64,000 bases of DNA from Oenococcus sp. UCMA 16435 (GTDB lineage: Bacteria; Bacillota; Bacilli; Lactobacillales; Lactobacillaceae), in contig CP030868.2 in assembly GCA_004010835.2 (NCBI GenBank), positions 434,001-498,000 of the forward strand, read 5' to 3'. Positions 42,661-51,805 of this stretch are shown one piece after another. Position 1 is the first letter of the stretch, and every line of letters begins with the position of its first letter. The notes under the pieces were generated by a model. The model was not told the origin of the DNA. It did not search any database and saw only the letters and a list, made by a program, of their open reading frames with translations. Both the position numbers and the translations under genes were made by a program.

Positions 42661-43944
42661 CTAATTTAATTGTTTTAGGACAATTCTCGAGATACTGATC
42701 GATAGAGCTACTCCAAGCCCTAAAGGCAAAAAAGCCGAATAATTCAAATGACTAATTTCAATCAACATAAATAATGCCATTAGCGGTGCCTGTTGAGAAG
42801 CAGCCAGAAAAGTAACAGCTCCCAAAATAGCGCATTGCCAAATTGGAATAGACGGCCATATTAAAAACAAAATTGATCCCAAAAGGACACCTGTAACAGC
42901 TCCAATTGAAATCGAAGGCGTTAAAATACCGCCAGCAGCGCCTGAGCGAATTGTCAGTATAGTCAAAACAGCCTTGGCTAAAGCACCAAACAAAAGCAGC
43001 AATATATAACTCGATCCTTTAGTGTTTATCGCCATTTGTGCTAAAGCACGACCGTTTCCCATGATCTGAGGAAAAAGCATCGCTATCAAGCCAGTCGCTA
43101 AAGCCACTAGTGGCAATTGCCATAAAATATGCCAATTTTTCGCCTGATATTTTTCAGCTAAGTTAACCGACTCGTGGAAAAGAGATCCTAGTATCCCGCA
43201 AATAGGCGCAATACAAGCGGTAGCGAACAAAAAGGCTAAAGAAAAATTAGTGCCCTTCACCAGATAATAGGGCCCAAATCCTTTGCTGATAGATCCGACT
43301 AAAGTTGCAATAACCGACATAGTCAAGCTAACGCCGATTGCTCGTGGCGTAATCTTTTTCAATAAAATTTCCAAACAGAAAAATGTCCCTGCGAGTGGCG
43401 CAATATAAACCCCTGCAAAACCAGCTCCAGCAGCGGCGGCGATCAGTAACTGACAGTCCTCTCGAGACAATGCCGTTAGATGCCACTTCGCGATCAGCTT
43501 TTCCCATTTTTGAGCAATCAAAGCGCCGGCTTCTCTTGGCGCCAGTTCTCGCCCAATAGACCCACCGGTTCCAACGTAAAAAATCTGCGCTAAAACATCG
43601 ATGGCAGTCTCCAAAAATGGCATATTATCACCCTTTAATGCCCTTTTAACTCCTACAATTAATTTAAACTTTGTCCGTAAAAGATACCAAACCAAGGTAA
43701 CAATTGCCCCGCCAATAAAGACGGAAAATTCTCGGTGCAATGGAGAAATTCCTGTTGGAGCGGGTTTGATAGCCGTTTCCTGAAATTTTAAAAAAATCTG
43801 TTCGATTAAATTCAGAAACAGGCTAAGAAAAAGCGAACTAGCACCAACAATTAATCCTAGTGCAACGGTTGATATTGCTAGAACAAATGTTTTTTCTTTT
43901 CCGAAATGCCAATGCTTTTGCGCCACTACCCCCCCTAAACACAT
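42661..43944 (-). CDS. ClC-family chloride channel or Cl-/H+ (or F-) antiporter
   Basis: 427 residues with the ClC architecture. GTGGSIGRELAPREAGALIAQKW (about 117-139) is the GREGP-type region, here GRELAPREAG. AAAAGAGFAGVYIAPLAGTFFCLEILLKK and TIRSGAAGGILTPSISIGAVTGVLLG are the other two ion-path blocks. The gating-glutamate motif GxEGP is altered to GRELAP, so transport mode is uncertain. A GTG preceded by AGGGGGGG lies 7 codons after the ATG and could be the real start. Confidence 0.85.
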   Translation of the reverse strand: MCLGGVVAQKHWHFGKEKTFVLAISTVALGLIVGASSLFLSLFLNLIEQIFLKFQETAIKPAPTGISPLHREFSVFIGGAIVTLVWYLLRTKFKLIVGVKRALKGDNMPFLETAIDVLAQIFYVGTGGSIGRELAPREAGALIAQKWEKLIAKWHLTALSREDCQLLIAAAAGAGFAGVYIAPLAGTFFCLEILLKKITPRAIGVSLTMSVIATLVGSISKGFGPYYLVKGTNFSLAFLFATACIAPICGILGSLFHESVNLAEKYQAKNWHILWQLPLVALATGLIAMLFPQIMGNGRALAQMAINTKGSSYILLLLFGALAKAVLTILTIRSGAAGGILTPSISIGAVTGVLLGSILFLIWPSIPIWQCAILGAVTFLAASQQAPLMALFMLIEISHLNYSAFLPLGLGVALSISISRIVLKQLN

Positions 43945-44010
43945 TCATTATGCCGAATTGGCAATCATTAAAATGCCATTCTTACTTCTTATATTTTAAC
44001 TTTTAGCTTC

Positions 44011-44372
44011 TTAAACTCCTGTTATTTTATTATGGGCTGTCGCTTCAGCCTGTTTATTCTCAAACAATCCAATTAATGTCTTTGGAAACTTACTCATTTT
44101 AAGAGCATTAGCAAACCAGAGTAAAATCTCGTTTAATAGATCGTTACCCTTTTTTCTTAACCGACTATACACTTGTGGATTACCTATAGAGACAGTTTTT
44201 CACATACTCAACCAAATAAAGATTTTAAATTATCTGTCGATGTCTCTGTTTAAGCGACTAATCGTTCGAATTTGCTGAAGCAATTGTGATTTGATTTAAA
44301 GATTAATCAAACCTTTGCAATCATGGCTTTTTCGACGATCTCATCCAGCAAGTTAATTTGTTCCGTTGACTC
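44011..44372 (-). pseudogene. Decayed gene, minus strand
   Basis: Protein-like segments appear in order but are interrupted. ESTEQINLLDEIVEKAMIAK ends at a stop, then in another frame SQLLQQIRTISRLNRDIDR ends at a stop. The same frame resumes after a TGA as KTVSIGNPQVYSRLRKKGND, NEILLWFANALKMSKFPKTL and ENKQAEATAHNKITGV. This is at least one frameshift and two nonsense codons in a single former gene. The family is not recognised. Confidence 0.55.
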
Positions 44373-44598
44373 TTTTTTCGATTAAGCTTCAAACACCATT
44401 AAAACTTTGCTAAAACCGTTTTAATCTATACAAATAATAAGTACCATAACTAGTCTTATAAAACCGTATCAGGCATCTCATAAAGAGTTTTATACAAAAT
44501 AGTTGTCCTTACATTATTCTTTTCTTATGCTGTTTCATCATAAAAATAATTCGGATATTTTATTTTTCCAGTGATTTTAATATATACACCGAATATTT

Positions 44599-44627
44599 TT
44601 GTAAGCGTTACCTTTTTGTACTAGAAT
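44599..44627 (+). promoter_or_regulatory. Promoter with cre site before the zinc-ribbon small protein
   Basis: -35 TTGTAA (44599-44604), 17 bases, -10 TAGAAT (44622-44627). TTGTAAGCGTTACCT fits the cre consensus at all positions and contains the -35. Confidence 0.75.
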
Positions 44628-44667
44628 AAGGCTAAATTCAATTTTTAAGGGAAAAGAGACAAGGTTA

Positions 44668-44808
44668 ATGTTTAAGAGTGGTGATAAGCCAGGTGCTGGA
44701 CGTTATAAGTGTCTGACCTGTGGGGACATAATTTATTTGTTTAAAAATTCTGATATTCTGCCATCCTGCCCGGAATGCAAAGCTGCGTGCTGGATTAAAT
44801 TTGGCTAA
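44668..44808 (+). CDS. Small zinc-ribbon protein, 46 residues
   Basis: MFKSGDKPGAGRYKCLTCGD, then CPECKAACWIKFG at the end. Two CxxC knuckles (CLTC at 15-18, CPEC at 34-37) 19 residues apart make a zinc ribbon. Similar free-standing ribbons starting with GDKPG are common in lactobacilli, from memory. A Shine-Dalgarno-like AAGG and a cre-overlapped promoter lie upstream, so catabolite repression is expected. The function is unknown. Confidence 0.75.
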   Translation: MFKSGDKPGAGRYKCLTCGDIIYLFKNSDILPSCPECKAACWIKFG

Positions 44809-44949
44809 CTGTTAAAATCAAAATTCCGTTCTTTGTTTGTAAATATTTCCATTAAGAACCGTAGGTTAAAATTTGTTTGAGTTGTTTTTGTTGAGCATAT
44901 TTTTTCAAACCAGATAATCCAAACCAACAAAAACAAGCGTATTAAACTA

Positions 44950-45334
44950 ATGAAAATTTCTTCACGATATCACAAGTTTACAGATCTAACTGTCAGGGAA
45001 CCATTTACGAGCCTGGATGGCCATGATAAAAATGGAAAACTAACGATACAAGAGATTTTTCTTTGATTGCGTATCAAATTCAATAAAAACATCGACATAG
45101 GGTCCTAATTAAAACACACGGCAACTATCAGCAAGTACGAGTCACTTAATAAAGACAAGGACGATATAAAACAAAAAATTTGAGCTCGAGTTTAAAAATG
45201 ATGTCGGTGTTTGAATCGCAAGAACAGCTAACAGCGATATTCTTCTTAATGAATACTTTAAACAATGCTACGAAACTTATAAATTAAATTTTGAAGATCT
45301 AATGTTGTATTCATATCATCCCAAAGCATTATAA
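44950..45334 (+). pseudogene. Decayed gene, plus strand
   Basis: Opens MKISSRYHKFTDLTVREPFT and soon meets a stop. It continues through KHTATISKYESLNKDKDDIK (stop), then NSDILLNEYFKQCYETYKLN and EDLMLYSYHPKAL to a TAA. The segments have clear coding composition with several stops and frame changes. I do not recognise the ancestor. It lies directly upstream of the tRNA-Glu terminator. Confidence 0.5.
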
Positions 45335-45372
45335 AAACAACTTAGTCACTTGCTGCATAAGCATTTAGATAC

Positions 45373-45407
45373 AAAAAAGGCTTTATACCGGTAATCGGTA
45401 TAAAGCC
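45373..45407 (-). terminator. Terminator of the tRNA-Glu gene
   Basis: GGCTTTATACCG and CGGTATAAAGCC form a 12-bp stem; on the minus strand six T follow. Confidence 0.85.
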
Positions 45408-45413
45408 TATTAG

Positions 45414-45485
45414 TAGCTCGATCGGGAATCGAACCCGAGATTTCGCCGTGAAAGGGCGACGTCTTAGCCGCTTGACCATCGAGCC
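45414..45485 (-). tRNA. tRNA-Glu(UUC)
   Basis: 72 bases with acceptor GGCTCGA/TCGAGCT (first pair G-U), anticodon arm CGCC CTTTCAC GGCG giving TTC, and T-arm CTCGGGTTCGATTCCCGA. CCA is not encoded. A terminator follows within ten bases. Confidence 0.95.
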
Positions 45486-45556
45486 AAATGGTCAGTGTCA
45501 CAATTAAGCAACGTAAATATAGTACGGGAAAAAGCCACGAAGGTCAAGCATTATTT

Positions 45557-46825
45557 TCAATTTTCTTTGACCTTTAACAAAACTATTAAACCAATCAGAA
45601 ATAAAATCGCCAAACTAAAAGCGCCAACTTGGACCTGCCCAGAAATTTGAGCCACAATGCCAAACAAAAATGGCCCAACAATTGCAGAAAATTTTCCAAA
45701 AATATTAAAGAAACCAAAAAATTCAGAAGAATGCTCTTTAGGAAGCAACTTTCCATAATAAGAACGGCTCAAAGCCTGAACTCCTCCTTGAGAACTTCCA
45801 ACCAAAATTCCAAGGATCCAAAATTCAAGAACGGAATTGATAAACAAGGCATAGACCGAAATAAATAAATAAATGGTAATTCCTATAATCAACATCTTTT
45901 TTGTACCAACTCTTTTACTAAGAAGCCCATAAATAATCGAAAATGGAAAAGCAACCAATTGTACTGCTAAAAGAACCATCAAAAGTTCAGAAGAACTAAT
46001 CCCGACTGCCAAACCAAAAGTTGAAGCAACCGTAAAAATTGTGTTAACACCATCAATATAAAAAAAGTAGGCTACTAAAAAAACTGCCATTTGTCGATAT
46101 GCAGGGTTTTTCAAATTTTTAACCGTATTGCTAATTTCTTTATAAGCAGCCAAAAGAGCATGGCGTGGACGTAAAATGCTCGTCTTTTGACGAACATTCA
46201 GCCAAAAAGGTATTGTCCAAAGCAGCCACCAAAGAGCAGCAATCAAAAAGGCCGCAGAATAAGCTTCATTACCCTTTAAAATACCGAAAGATATCATCGC
46301 GTAAAAAAACAAAAAAGGTACCAGGCCGCCCAAATATCCCCATCCATAACCCGTTGAACTGACTTTGTCCATTTTTTGGTTGTTCGTTACATCTGTTAAA
46401 TAAGAATCATAAAAAATATTTGCAGTTGAATAGCCTATATTGGCAAAAATAAAAATGCTCAAGAGAATCCAAAATTGTTGGTCACCAACAATTGCCAATC
46501 CGGCTGTTGAAACAATCCCAAGTATTGTAAAAAAATTAAAAAGTTTTCCTTTCATACCGGCAAAATCAGCTAACGCTCCAAGAATAGGTGCACAGAATGC
46601 AACCAACAAGGTGGAAAACGAATTGGCATAGGACCAAAAGGCATTAATATTAGCAGAAGAAAATCCTGATTTTCGACCAATACTAGTTAAAAAAATTGGT
46701 AAAACAGCTGTAACAACGATAATACCAAAACTAGAATTGGCCCAATCATACAAAATCCAAGAACGCTCAATTTTATTAAGCTTTTCCTTCTTCGTCCTCC
46801 CTGTATTTTTAGTCAGTAAAGGCAT
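45557..46825 (-). CDS. UMF1-family MFS transporter (Atg22-like)
   Basis: 422 residues with twelve helices. IERSWILYDWANSSFGIIVV at the start is the UMF1/vacuole-effluxer signature. SSTGYGWGYLGGLVPFLFF (about 158-176) is the second conserved region. The ATG at 46825, preceded by AAGGAAATTAAAG, is used. It overlaps the phosphodiesterase gene by 17 bases, so the two are coupled. The family exports amino acids in yeast; the bacterial substrate is unknown. Confidence 0.85.
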   Translation of the reverse strand: MPLLTKNTGRTKKEKLNKIERSWILYDWANSSFGIIVVTAVLPIFLTSIGRKSGFSSANINAFWSYANSFSTLLVAFCAPILGALADFAGMKGKLFNFFTILGIVSTAGLAIVGDQQFWILLSIFIFANIGYSTANIFYDSYLTDVTNNQKMDKVSSTGYGWGYLGGLVPFLFFYAMISFGILKGNEAYSAAFLIAALWWLLWTIPFWLNVRQKTSILRPRHALLAAYKEISNTVKNLKNPAYRQMAVFLVAYFFYIDGVNTIFTVASTFGLAVGISSSELLMVLLAVQLVAFPFSIIYGLLSKRVGTKKMLIIGITIYLFISVYALFINSVLEFWILGILVGSSQGGVQALSRSYYGKLLPKEHSSEFFGFFNIFGKFSAIVGPFLFGIVAQISGQVQVGAFSLAILFLIGLIVLLKVKEN

Positions 46826-48116
46826 CTTTAATTTCCTTGCCATCAATTGGATTGGAAAATTTCAAACCAAGAATTCTGGCAAAAGTAGGTGCTTCGTCAA
46901 TTAAACGAGCCGATCGGATTTTTTTAGCCTGCTTAATCCCCGGACCAGATAAAATCAAAGTTGTTTGATAATTTTTCTTCGTTGGAAGAAAACCGTGAAC
47001 GGCATGATAGCGATCCGTCTGACCGATTGAATTCGGATCGACTTCCTCAATTACAGAAGCAACTGAAATTTCGTCAGTAAAATAATAGCCCGCTTTGGCT
47101 TCAACCATTAAATCGGCTTTTGGATCGGCTCCCAATTCAATTAATTCTTTTTTAGAATATATTTTTTCAATCCCCTGGCCGGCATGTTCCTTAATCAAGC
47201 GAGAAATTCCCGCAGCCATTTTCGAATCCTTTAAATAAATGTAAGTAGATCCATCGGTCGTCTTAGCCATTACCCGCCAATTAGTAATAACCCGTTTTTC
47301 TTCATCATAATCCAACCAAGAATTTTGTTTAAACAAATAGTTCAGATGAATTATCTTTGAAACATTGATCTGGTAATGATCGCCAAGAATAACAATATTT
47401 GTCTCCTGAAAACGATTAATCTTTTTTAAGGAATTAATCATCATTCCCAAATGGACATCAAGCCTCTTCAAAGCTGCAATTGCTTCTTTGGATTCAACAC
47501 CATAATGATGCCGCATCGAGTCGAGGTCGACCAGATGAACAAGCGTCAAATCGGGATATTTATGTTCCAAAGTCCAACAAACCGAGGCAGTAACAAAATC
47601 ATCAAGTTGCGGTTGTGCAATCCCCTTACGCAGCTTGCCAAATTTTGAATTCATTCGGATTGTAAAGAAAGGAGAACTGGCTTTAAACGACTGAGTATAT
47701 TGATTCTGCCAAATTCGATTAGGAAAAATTTCAGCAATATTATATTTAATTGCTGAACTTCCGGCGGTTACCGGCCACAAAAAAGCTGCAACATCCATAT
47801 TTCGACCGTACGCCAATTGATACAAAGTAGGCACTTTAATGTACTTCGCCCACCAGTACCAGTCAGGAGCCGCTCCCCGTTCGATCTGAACCAAAGTATT
47901 ATTAACAACGCCGTGATTTTTTGGATAATCGCCAGTTACAATCGTGGTGTGGCTCGGATAAGTAAGTGTCGGATAAATACCGAATATTTTCTCGACATGT
48001 GTTCCTTTTTCAATCAAAGATTTCAAATTTGGCATGATATCCAAATGTTTTTTTGCATCCAACGCGCCAAAAGCATCAAAAGATACAACCAATAAGTGTT
48101 TTTTATCCTTAAACAT
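46809..48116 (-). CDS. Type I phosphodiesterase / nucleotide pyrophosphatase (alkaline phosphatase superfamily)
   Basis: 435 residues. VVSFDAFGALD near the N-terminus gives the metal Asp. YPTLTYPSHTTIVTGDYPKNHG supplies the nucleophile Thr of the NPP family. HLVDLDSMRHHYG and VILGDHY are further metal ligands, and the late RYHAVHGFLP adds histidine. No signal peptide is seen, so it is probably cytosolic. It hydrolyses a phosphodiester or pyrophosphate of unknown identity. It is translationally coupled to the UMF1 transporter, suggesting a shared substrate pathway. Confidence 0.87.
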   Translation of the reverse strand: MFKDKKHLLVVSFDAFGALDAKKHLDIMPNLKSLIEKGTHVEKIFGIYPTLTYPSHTTIVTGDYPKNHGVVNNTLVQIERGAAPDWYWWAKYIKVPTLYQLAYGRNMDVAAFLWPVTAGSSAIKYNIAEIFPNRIWQNQYTQSFKASSPFFTIRMNSKFGKLRKGIAQPQLDDFVTASVCWTLEHKYPDLTLVHLVDLDSMRHHYGVESKEAIAALKRLDVHLGMMINSLKKINRFQETNIVILGDHYQINVSKIIHLNYLFKQNSWLDYDEEKRVITNWRVMAKTTDGSTYIYLKDSKMAAGISRLIKEHAGQGIEKIYSKKELIELGADPKADLMVEAKAGYYFTDEISVASVIEEVDPNSIGQTDRYHAVHGFLPTKKNYQTTLILSGPGIKQAKKIRSARLIDEAPTFARILGLKFSNPIDGKEIKDAFTD

Positions 48117-48140
48117 TACCCATATTCTAAATCAGGACAT

Positions 48141-48168
48141 AAAAAAATGCTTCGAACGAACGAAGCAT
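48141..48168 (-). terminator. Terminator of the apf-like gene
   Basis: ATGCTTCG and CGAAGCAT pair around TTCGTT and are followed by six T on the minus strand. Confidence 0.85.
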
Positions 48169-48174
48169 CAATGC

Positions 48175-48831
48175 TTAATACCAACCATATTCACGATGAT
48201 GTTCAGCAGCAGCAGTCCAAGAGCCATATCGAGCTGCGACATATTTATCGGCTGCAGCGCCAGAATATCCACCATACTCAGCTGCTGCTTGAGCACTTAG
48301 CTGAAAAAGTCCTTGATATTGGCCATTTGAAGCAGTTGCATCCCCACCTGATTCAACACTTTCAATCCAAGCTTTAGAGGGATCGCTAATACCATAACTA
48401 TCAGAACTAGAGGTTACAGCAGTACTCGTTGTCGAAGAAGTTTGATAACTCGTACTGGTATATGTTGCCTGTTGGCTGGAGGCTTTGCTTTCGCTAGTTT
48501 TAGTCTGTTCAGCTTTATAAGCAGCTAATTTCTGTGCAGCTTTTTCGGCTTCACTTTTTTTAGCTGCCGCTTGAAGGGCGGCTTTCCCTTTAGCTGTATA
48601 TTGGTCGGATAATATTTTATCCGTAGCAGCATGGACAGAAAATTGCTGACTAACAGAATCCTGTTCATCAGCACTGTTCAAAGAAGACTGATTAATTTCT
48701 TTTTGAAATTTACTTTGATTATTAGAAACCGCACGAGCAGTTGTCAAAGAAATTGCCTGAATTTGTATAGGAACAATAGCCACCGTCAAAATGACAGATC
48801 TAACAAGTGAGTTGACGCTTATTCGTTTCAT
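48175..48831 (-). CDS. apf: Aggregation-promoting-factor-like surface protein with transglycosylase-like C-terminus
   Basis: 218 residues. A signal peptide (about 1-27) leads into an Ala/Lys-rich helical stretch (AALQAAAKKSEAEKAAQKLAA), a Ser/Thr-rich linker (TSTSYQTSSTTSTAVTSSSD), and a C-terminal lysozyme-like domain. That domain starts at about residue 150 with DPSKAWIESVESGGD and ends EHHREYGWY, the typical Apf terminus. It acts at the cell surface, likely on peptidoglycan or cell shape. Monocistronic with strong terminator. Confidence 0.87.
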   Translation of the reverse strand: MKRISVNSLVRSVILTVAIVPIQIQAISLTTARAVSNNQSKFQKEINQSSLNSADEQDSVSQQFSVHAATDKILSDQYTAKGKAALQAAAKKSEAEKAAQKLAAYKAEQTKTSESKASSQQATYTSTSYQTSSTTSTAVTSSSDSYGISDPSKAWIESVESGGDATASNGQYQGLFQLSAQAAAEYGGYSGAAADKYVAARYGSWTAAAEHHREYGWY

Positions 48832-49160
48832 TGCAAGGCATATCTTGGCTGGGGAAAATTACTTAAAAATATCAGCAATATTGTTATTTTGTAACAAGCA
48901 ATTTTAATTGTATAATGCAATAAGTTGTAATAGAAGTCTTTATCTTTGTAATATTTTAAGTTATGAACATTTTTCACTTAATTATTTTTTAATATATTGG
49001 GATAAAACTTGAAATAATCCCCACTTGTATAATACAAATACGAAAAAATATGATGAAAAAAAGACTTTTTATCAAAAAAAGCACTCAAATGGATATTTTT
49101 TTGAGAAGTATTTTTTAAAACTATCTGAATCACTTTTGAGGAAGCCTACAATTATAAATT
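48832..49160. other. 329-base divergent intergenic region
   Basis: A plus-strand promoter TTGTAA, 16 bases, TATAAT is visible near 48890-48916, about 245 bases before the lipid kinase. It implies a long leader or a separate short transcript. The rest is A/T-rich without a convincing terminator or repeat. Confidence 0.4.
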
Positions 49161-50141
49161 ATGAGACCGCACTTTTACGCAATCATTAATCAACATGCCG
49201 GCAATCATCGAGGACGTGAAATTTGGCATAGAATACAAGATTATATTATTGATGTCGATATACGTCTATCGGTTTTGATTTCATCTTATCCTGGTGCTCC
49301 AAGAGACTTTGCTTATGATTTAGCAACCAACATACCCGATAAAAAATCCAATATTGTGATTCTAGCATTTGGTGGAGACGGAACTTTACACGAAGTCCTC
49401 AACGGATTGATCAATGCAAAACGAAAGTATCCCCTGCCCCTAGCTTATCTGGCTGCTGGTTCGGGCAACGATTTCGCTCGCGGAGCAAAGCTGGAATCCG
49501 CGCGCCATTGGAAAGAAAATCTGCAGGAATTATTAAAAGTCGATCATTCCAATAATTTAAATATTGGTGTTTACAAATTAAACAAAGATCCAAATAAACA
49601 TTACTTTATGAACAGTTTTGGGATCGGATTTGATGGGACAGTCGTCAATGCAAGCAATAAATCAAAGTATAAGAAGGGCTTCAACTATGTTGGGCTTGGA
49701 GCAATTAGTTACCTTATTTCGGCGATCGCAACTGTTTTTAAGGCTAAATCATATTCGGCTGAATTAAAGGAAAACAATCTGCAAAAGAAATTTCCTCGTG
49801 CTTTTTTGATGGCCGTAACCAACCATCCCTATTTCGGTGGCGGAATAAAAATTGCTCCCGATGAGAAAATTGAGAAACACGATCTAAAGTTGGTCGTTTT
49901 TCAAAAGAATAATTTAATTCAATTAATCGGTAATTTACTAACGATTGTATTTGGATCTTTTCAATACAAAATGAAATCGGTCTACAGCAATACTTTAAAA
50001 GATGACTTCAGCTTAAACGTTGATTCCAAACAGTTAGCGCAAATCGACGGTCAGGTTCTTAATGAAGACTATTTCCGGTTAAATTTTTCTCGAACTACAT
50101 ATCCTTTTTGGCTTCCCGACAAAAATTTAAAAAATGACTAA
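49161..50141 (+). CDS. Diacylglycerol/lipid kinase family protein (DagK/YegS-like)
   Basis: 326 residues. The nucleotide loop GGDGTLHEVLNGLI (about 74-87) and LAAGSGNDFARGAKL (about 98-112) are the defining motifs of the DAGK catalytic domain. FGIGFDGTVV begins the second domain. It phosphorylates diacylglycerol or a related lipid or sphingoid at the membrane. GAGGAAG is about 18 bases before the ATG, unusually far. Monocistronic. Confidence 0.88.
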   Translation: MRPHFYAIINQHAGNHRGREIWHRIQDYIIDVDIRLSVLISSYPGAPRDFAYDLATNIPDKKSNIVILAFGGDGTLHEVLNGLINAKRKYPLPLAYLAAGSGNDFARGAKLESARHWKENLQELLKVDHSNNLNIGVYKLNKDPNKHYFMNSFGIGFDGTVVNASNKSKYKKGFNYVGLGAISYLISAIATVFKAKSYSAELKENNLQKKFPRAFLMAVTNHPYFGGGIKIAPDEKIEKHDLKLVVFQKNNLIQLIGNLLTIVFGSFQYKMKSVYSNTLKDDFSLNVDSKQLAQIDGQVLNEDYFRLNFSRTTYPFWLPDKNLKND

Positions 50142-50240
50142 AATAAATGACAATCAAAAATTTAAATGAAACAAAAAGTTGCGATGAGTTATTTGTAGTG
50201 ACGATCGTTATACAATATTAGGCAGGAAAGGATTTTTTCG

Positions 50241-50684
50241 ATGGCCAATACTCAATTAAGCGATGCAACTCACGTTTTAGCTTATATTGCGTTGCATGAA
50301 AACAACCAATCTGTTAAAAGTTCCGAAATTGCAATCAGTTTGCAAACGGCGCCAAGCTTGGTTAGAAGAATTATGAGCAAACTAAAAAAAGCTCACCTAT
50401 TAAACGCAGTTCAAGGTTCTCCCCAACCAGTCCTAGCAAAAACAGCTCAACAGATCACCCTCCAAGAAATATATTTGGCGATTTCTTCGGAAAGACATTT
50501 ATTAAACGTTGATCGAAATACGGCCCTATCCTGCCCGATTGGTACAGCGATCCCAAAAGTTCTGACCCATTATTACAAAGAAATCCAGGACGTCGCAGAA
50601 ACAAAAATGGCTGAAATAACTTTGCAGGATATTATTGATGAGATCAAGTTAAAAGAAGAGCAGCAGCTCGATTCCATTGATTAA
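50241..50684 (+). CDS. Rrf2-family regulator with a single conserved cysteine
   Basis: 147 residues with a winged helix at about 8-60 (SDATHVLAYIALHENNQSVKSSEIAISLQTAPSLVRRIMSKLKKA). One cysteine (TALSCPIGT, about 95) remains where Fe-S Rrf2 proteins have three, so it is of the YwnA/thiol-sensing kind and probably not an Fe-S regulator. GGAAAGG precedes the ATG. It lies 136 bases before the diacetyl/acetoin reductase gene, a possible target. Confidence 0.85.
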   Translation: MANTQLSDATHVLAYIALHENNQSVKSSEIAISLQTAPSLVRRIMSKLKKAHLLNAVQGSPQPVLAKTAQQITLQEIYLAISSERHLLNVDRNTALSCPIGTAIPKVLTHYYKEIQDVAETKMAEITLQDIIDEIKLKEEQQLDSID

Positions 50685-50820
50685 TTTTTAACATTTTTAC
50701 AAAATCGTCTGATATTTTCAGTTTTTTTAATTTTCATCTTGTTATGAAAAATATCTTCTGCTAAAATATTTTTTGTGATTTATTTTACAAATATTCATAT
50801 GGATGAAATTAGAGGCAAAA

Positions 50821-51600
50821 ATGTCAAATAAGGTTGCAATTATTACAGGAGCTGGTCAAGGGATTGGTAAAGCAATTGCTCAAAGACTGGCAAAAGACGG
50901 TTTTAAGACTGGATTAATCGGCCGGCATCTTGAAAAAGTCGAGGCAGTGGCAGACGAACTGAATAAAAAACATGGTTCTAATACCGCCATCGCAAAAAAA
51001 GCCGATGTCTCAAAACGCAATGAAGTTTTTGCAGCTTTTCAAGAAATCAGCGATAATTTTGGTGACTTGAATGTAGTTGTAAATAATGCCGGCGTTGCGC
51101 CGACCACTCCGATTATGGAAGTCACCGAGGACGATATGGAATGGACCTGGAAAATCAATGTCAACGGTGTTGTATGGGGGATTCAAGCAGCAGCAACCGT
51201 TTTCAAGAAATTTAATCACGGCGGAAAAATTATCAATGCTACTTCTCAAGCGGGGGTCCAGGGAAATCCGGATCTAACTGCTTATGGATCAACGAAATTC
51301 GCAATTCGTGGAATCACACAAACAACTGCTAAGGAATTGGCTAAGTTTGGCATTACCGTTAATGCTTACGCACCCGGAATTGTGAAAACGCCAATGATGG
51401 AAGATATCGCTCATGAAGTCGGCAAAAATGCCGGAAAGGACGATGATTGGGGAATGAACCAATTCGCTAAAGGAATCGCCCTAGGCAGAATTTCCAAACC
51501 AGAAGACGTCGCTAACGCTGTCGGCTTTTTGGCAAGTTCCGATTCGAATTACGTTACCGGACAAACAATCGTCGTTGATGGTGGTATGGTCTTTAACTAA
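50821..51600 (+). CDS. budC: Diacetyl/acetoin reductase (meso-2,3-butanediol dehydrogenase), short-chain dehydrogenase
   Basis: 259 residues. The NAD motif TGAGQGIG is at 9-16, followed by NNAG (about 86). The catalytic YGSTK block is near 153, and DGGMVFN ends the protein. NAPGIVKTPMM and DDDWGMNQFAKGIALGR are typical of the BudC group, which reduces diacetyl to acetoin and 2,3-butanediol with NADH. AGAGGCAAAA before ATG favours this start over an upstream ATG. A clear terminator follows. Confidence 0.88.
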   Translation: MSNKVAIITGAGQGIGKAIAQRLAKDGFKTGLIGRHLEKVEAVADELNKKHGSNTAIAKKADVSKRNEVFAAFQEISDNFGDLNVVVNNAGVAPTTPIMEVTEDDMEWTWKINVNGVVWGIQAAATVFKKFNHGGKIINATSQAGVQGNPDLTAYGSTKFAIRGITQTTAKELAKFGITVNAYAPGIVKTPMMEDIAHEVGKNAGKDDDWGMNQFAKGIALGRISKPEDVANAVGFLASSDSNYVTGQTIVVDGGMVFN

Positions 51601-51616
51601 AGTTTTCATAAACTAA

Positions 51617-51652
51617 TAAAAAAGAATCATCTTTCTCAGGTGATTCTTTTTT
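51617..51652 (+). terminator. Terminator of the butanediol dehydrogenase gene
   Basis: AAGAATCA and TGATTCTT pair with an 11-base loop followed by T-rich sequence; the flanking A and T runs make it usable on both strands. Confidence 0.85.
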
Positions 51653-51805
51653 ATTAATCTGATATTAAAAAAAATAAATAGATTTTGTTTTCTTTTTAAA
51701 TTTATCTTAAAAAAATTCAGCCTTTTTTCGTTCGTTTATCTCCACAAAGGTCAATAATTAATTATCAGCATTTTTGTTGAAATCTTGGGAGGGATGAACA
51801 ATAAA

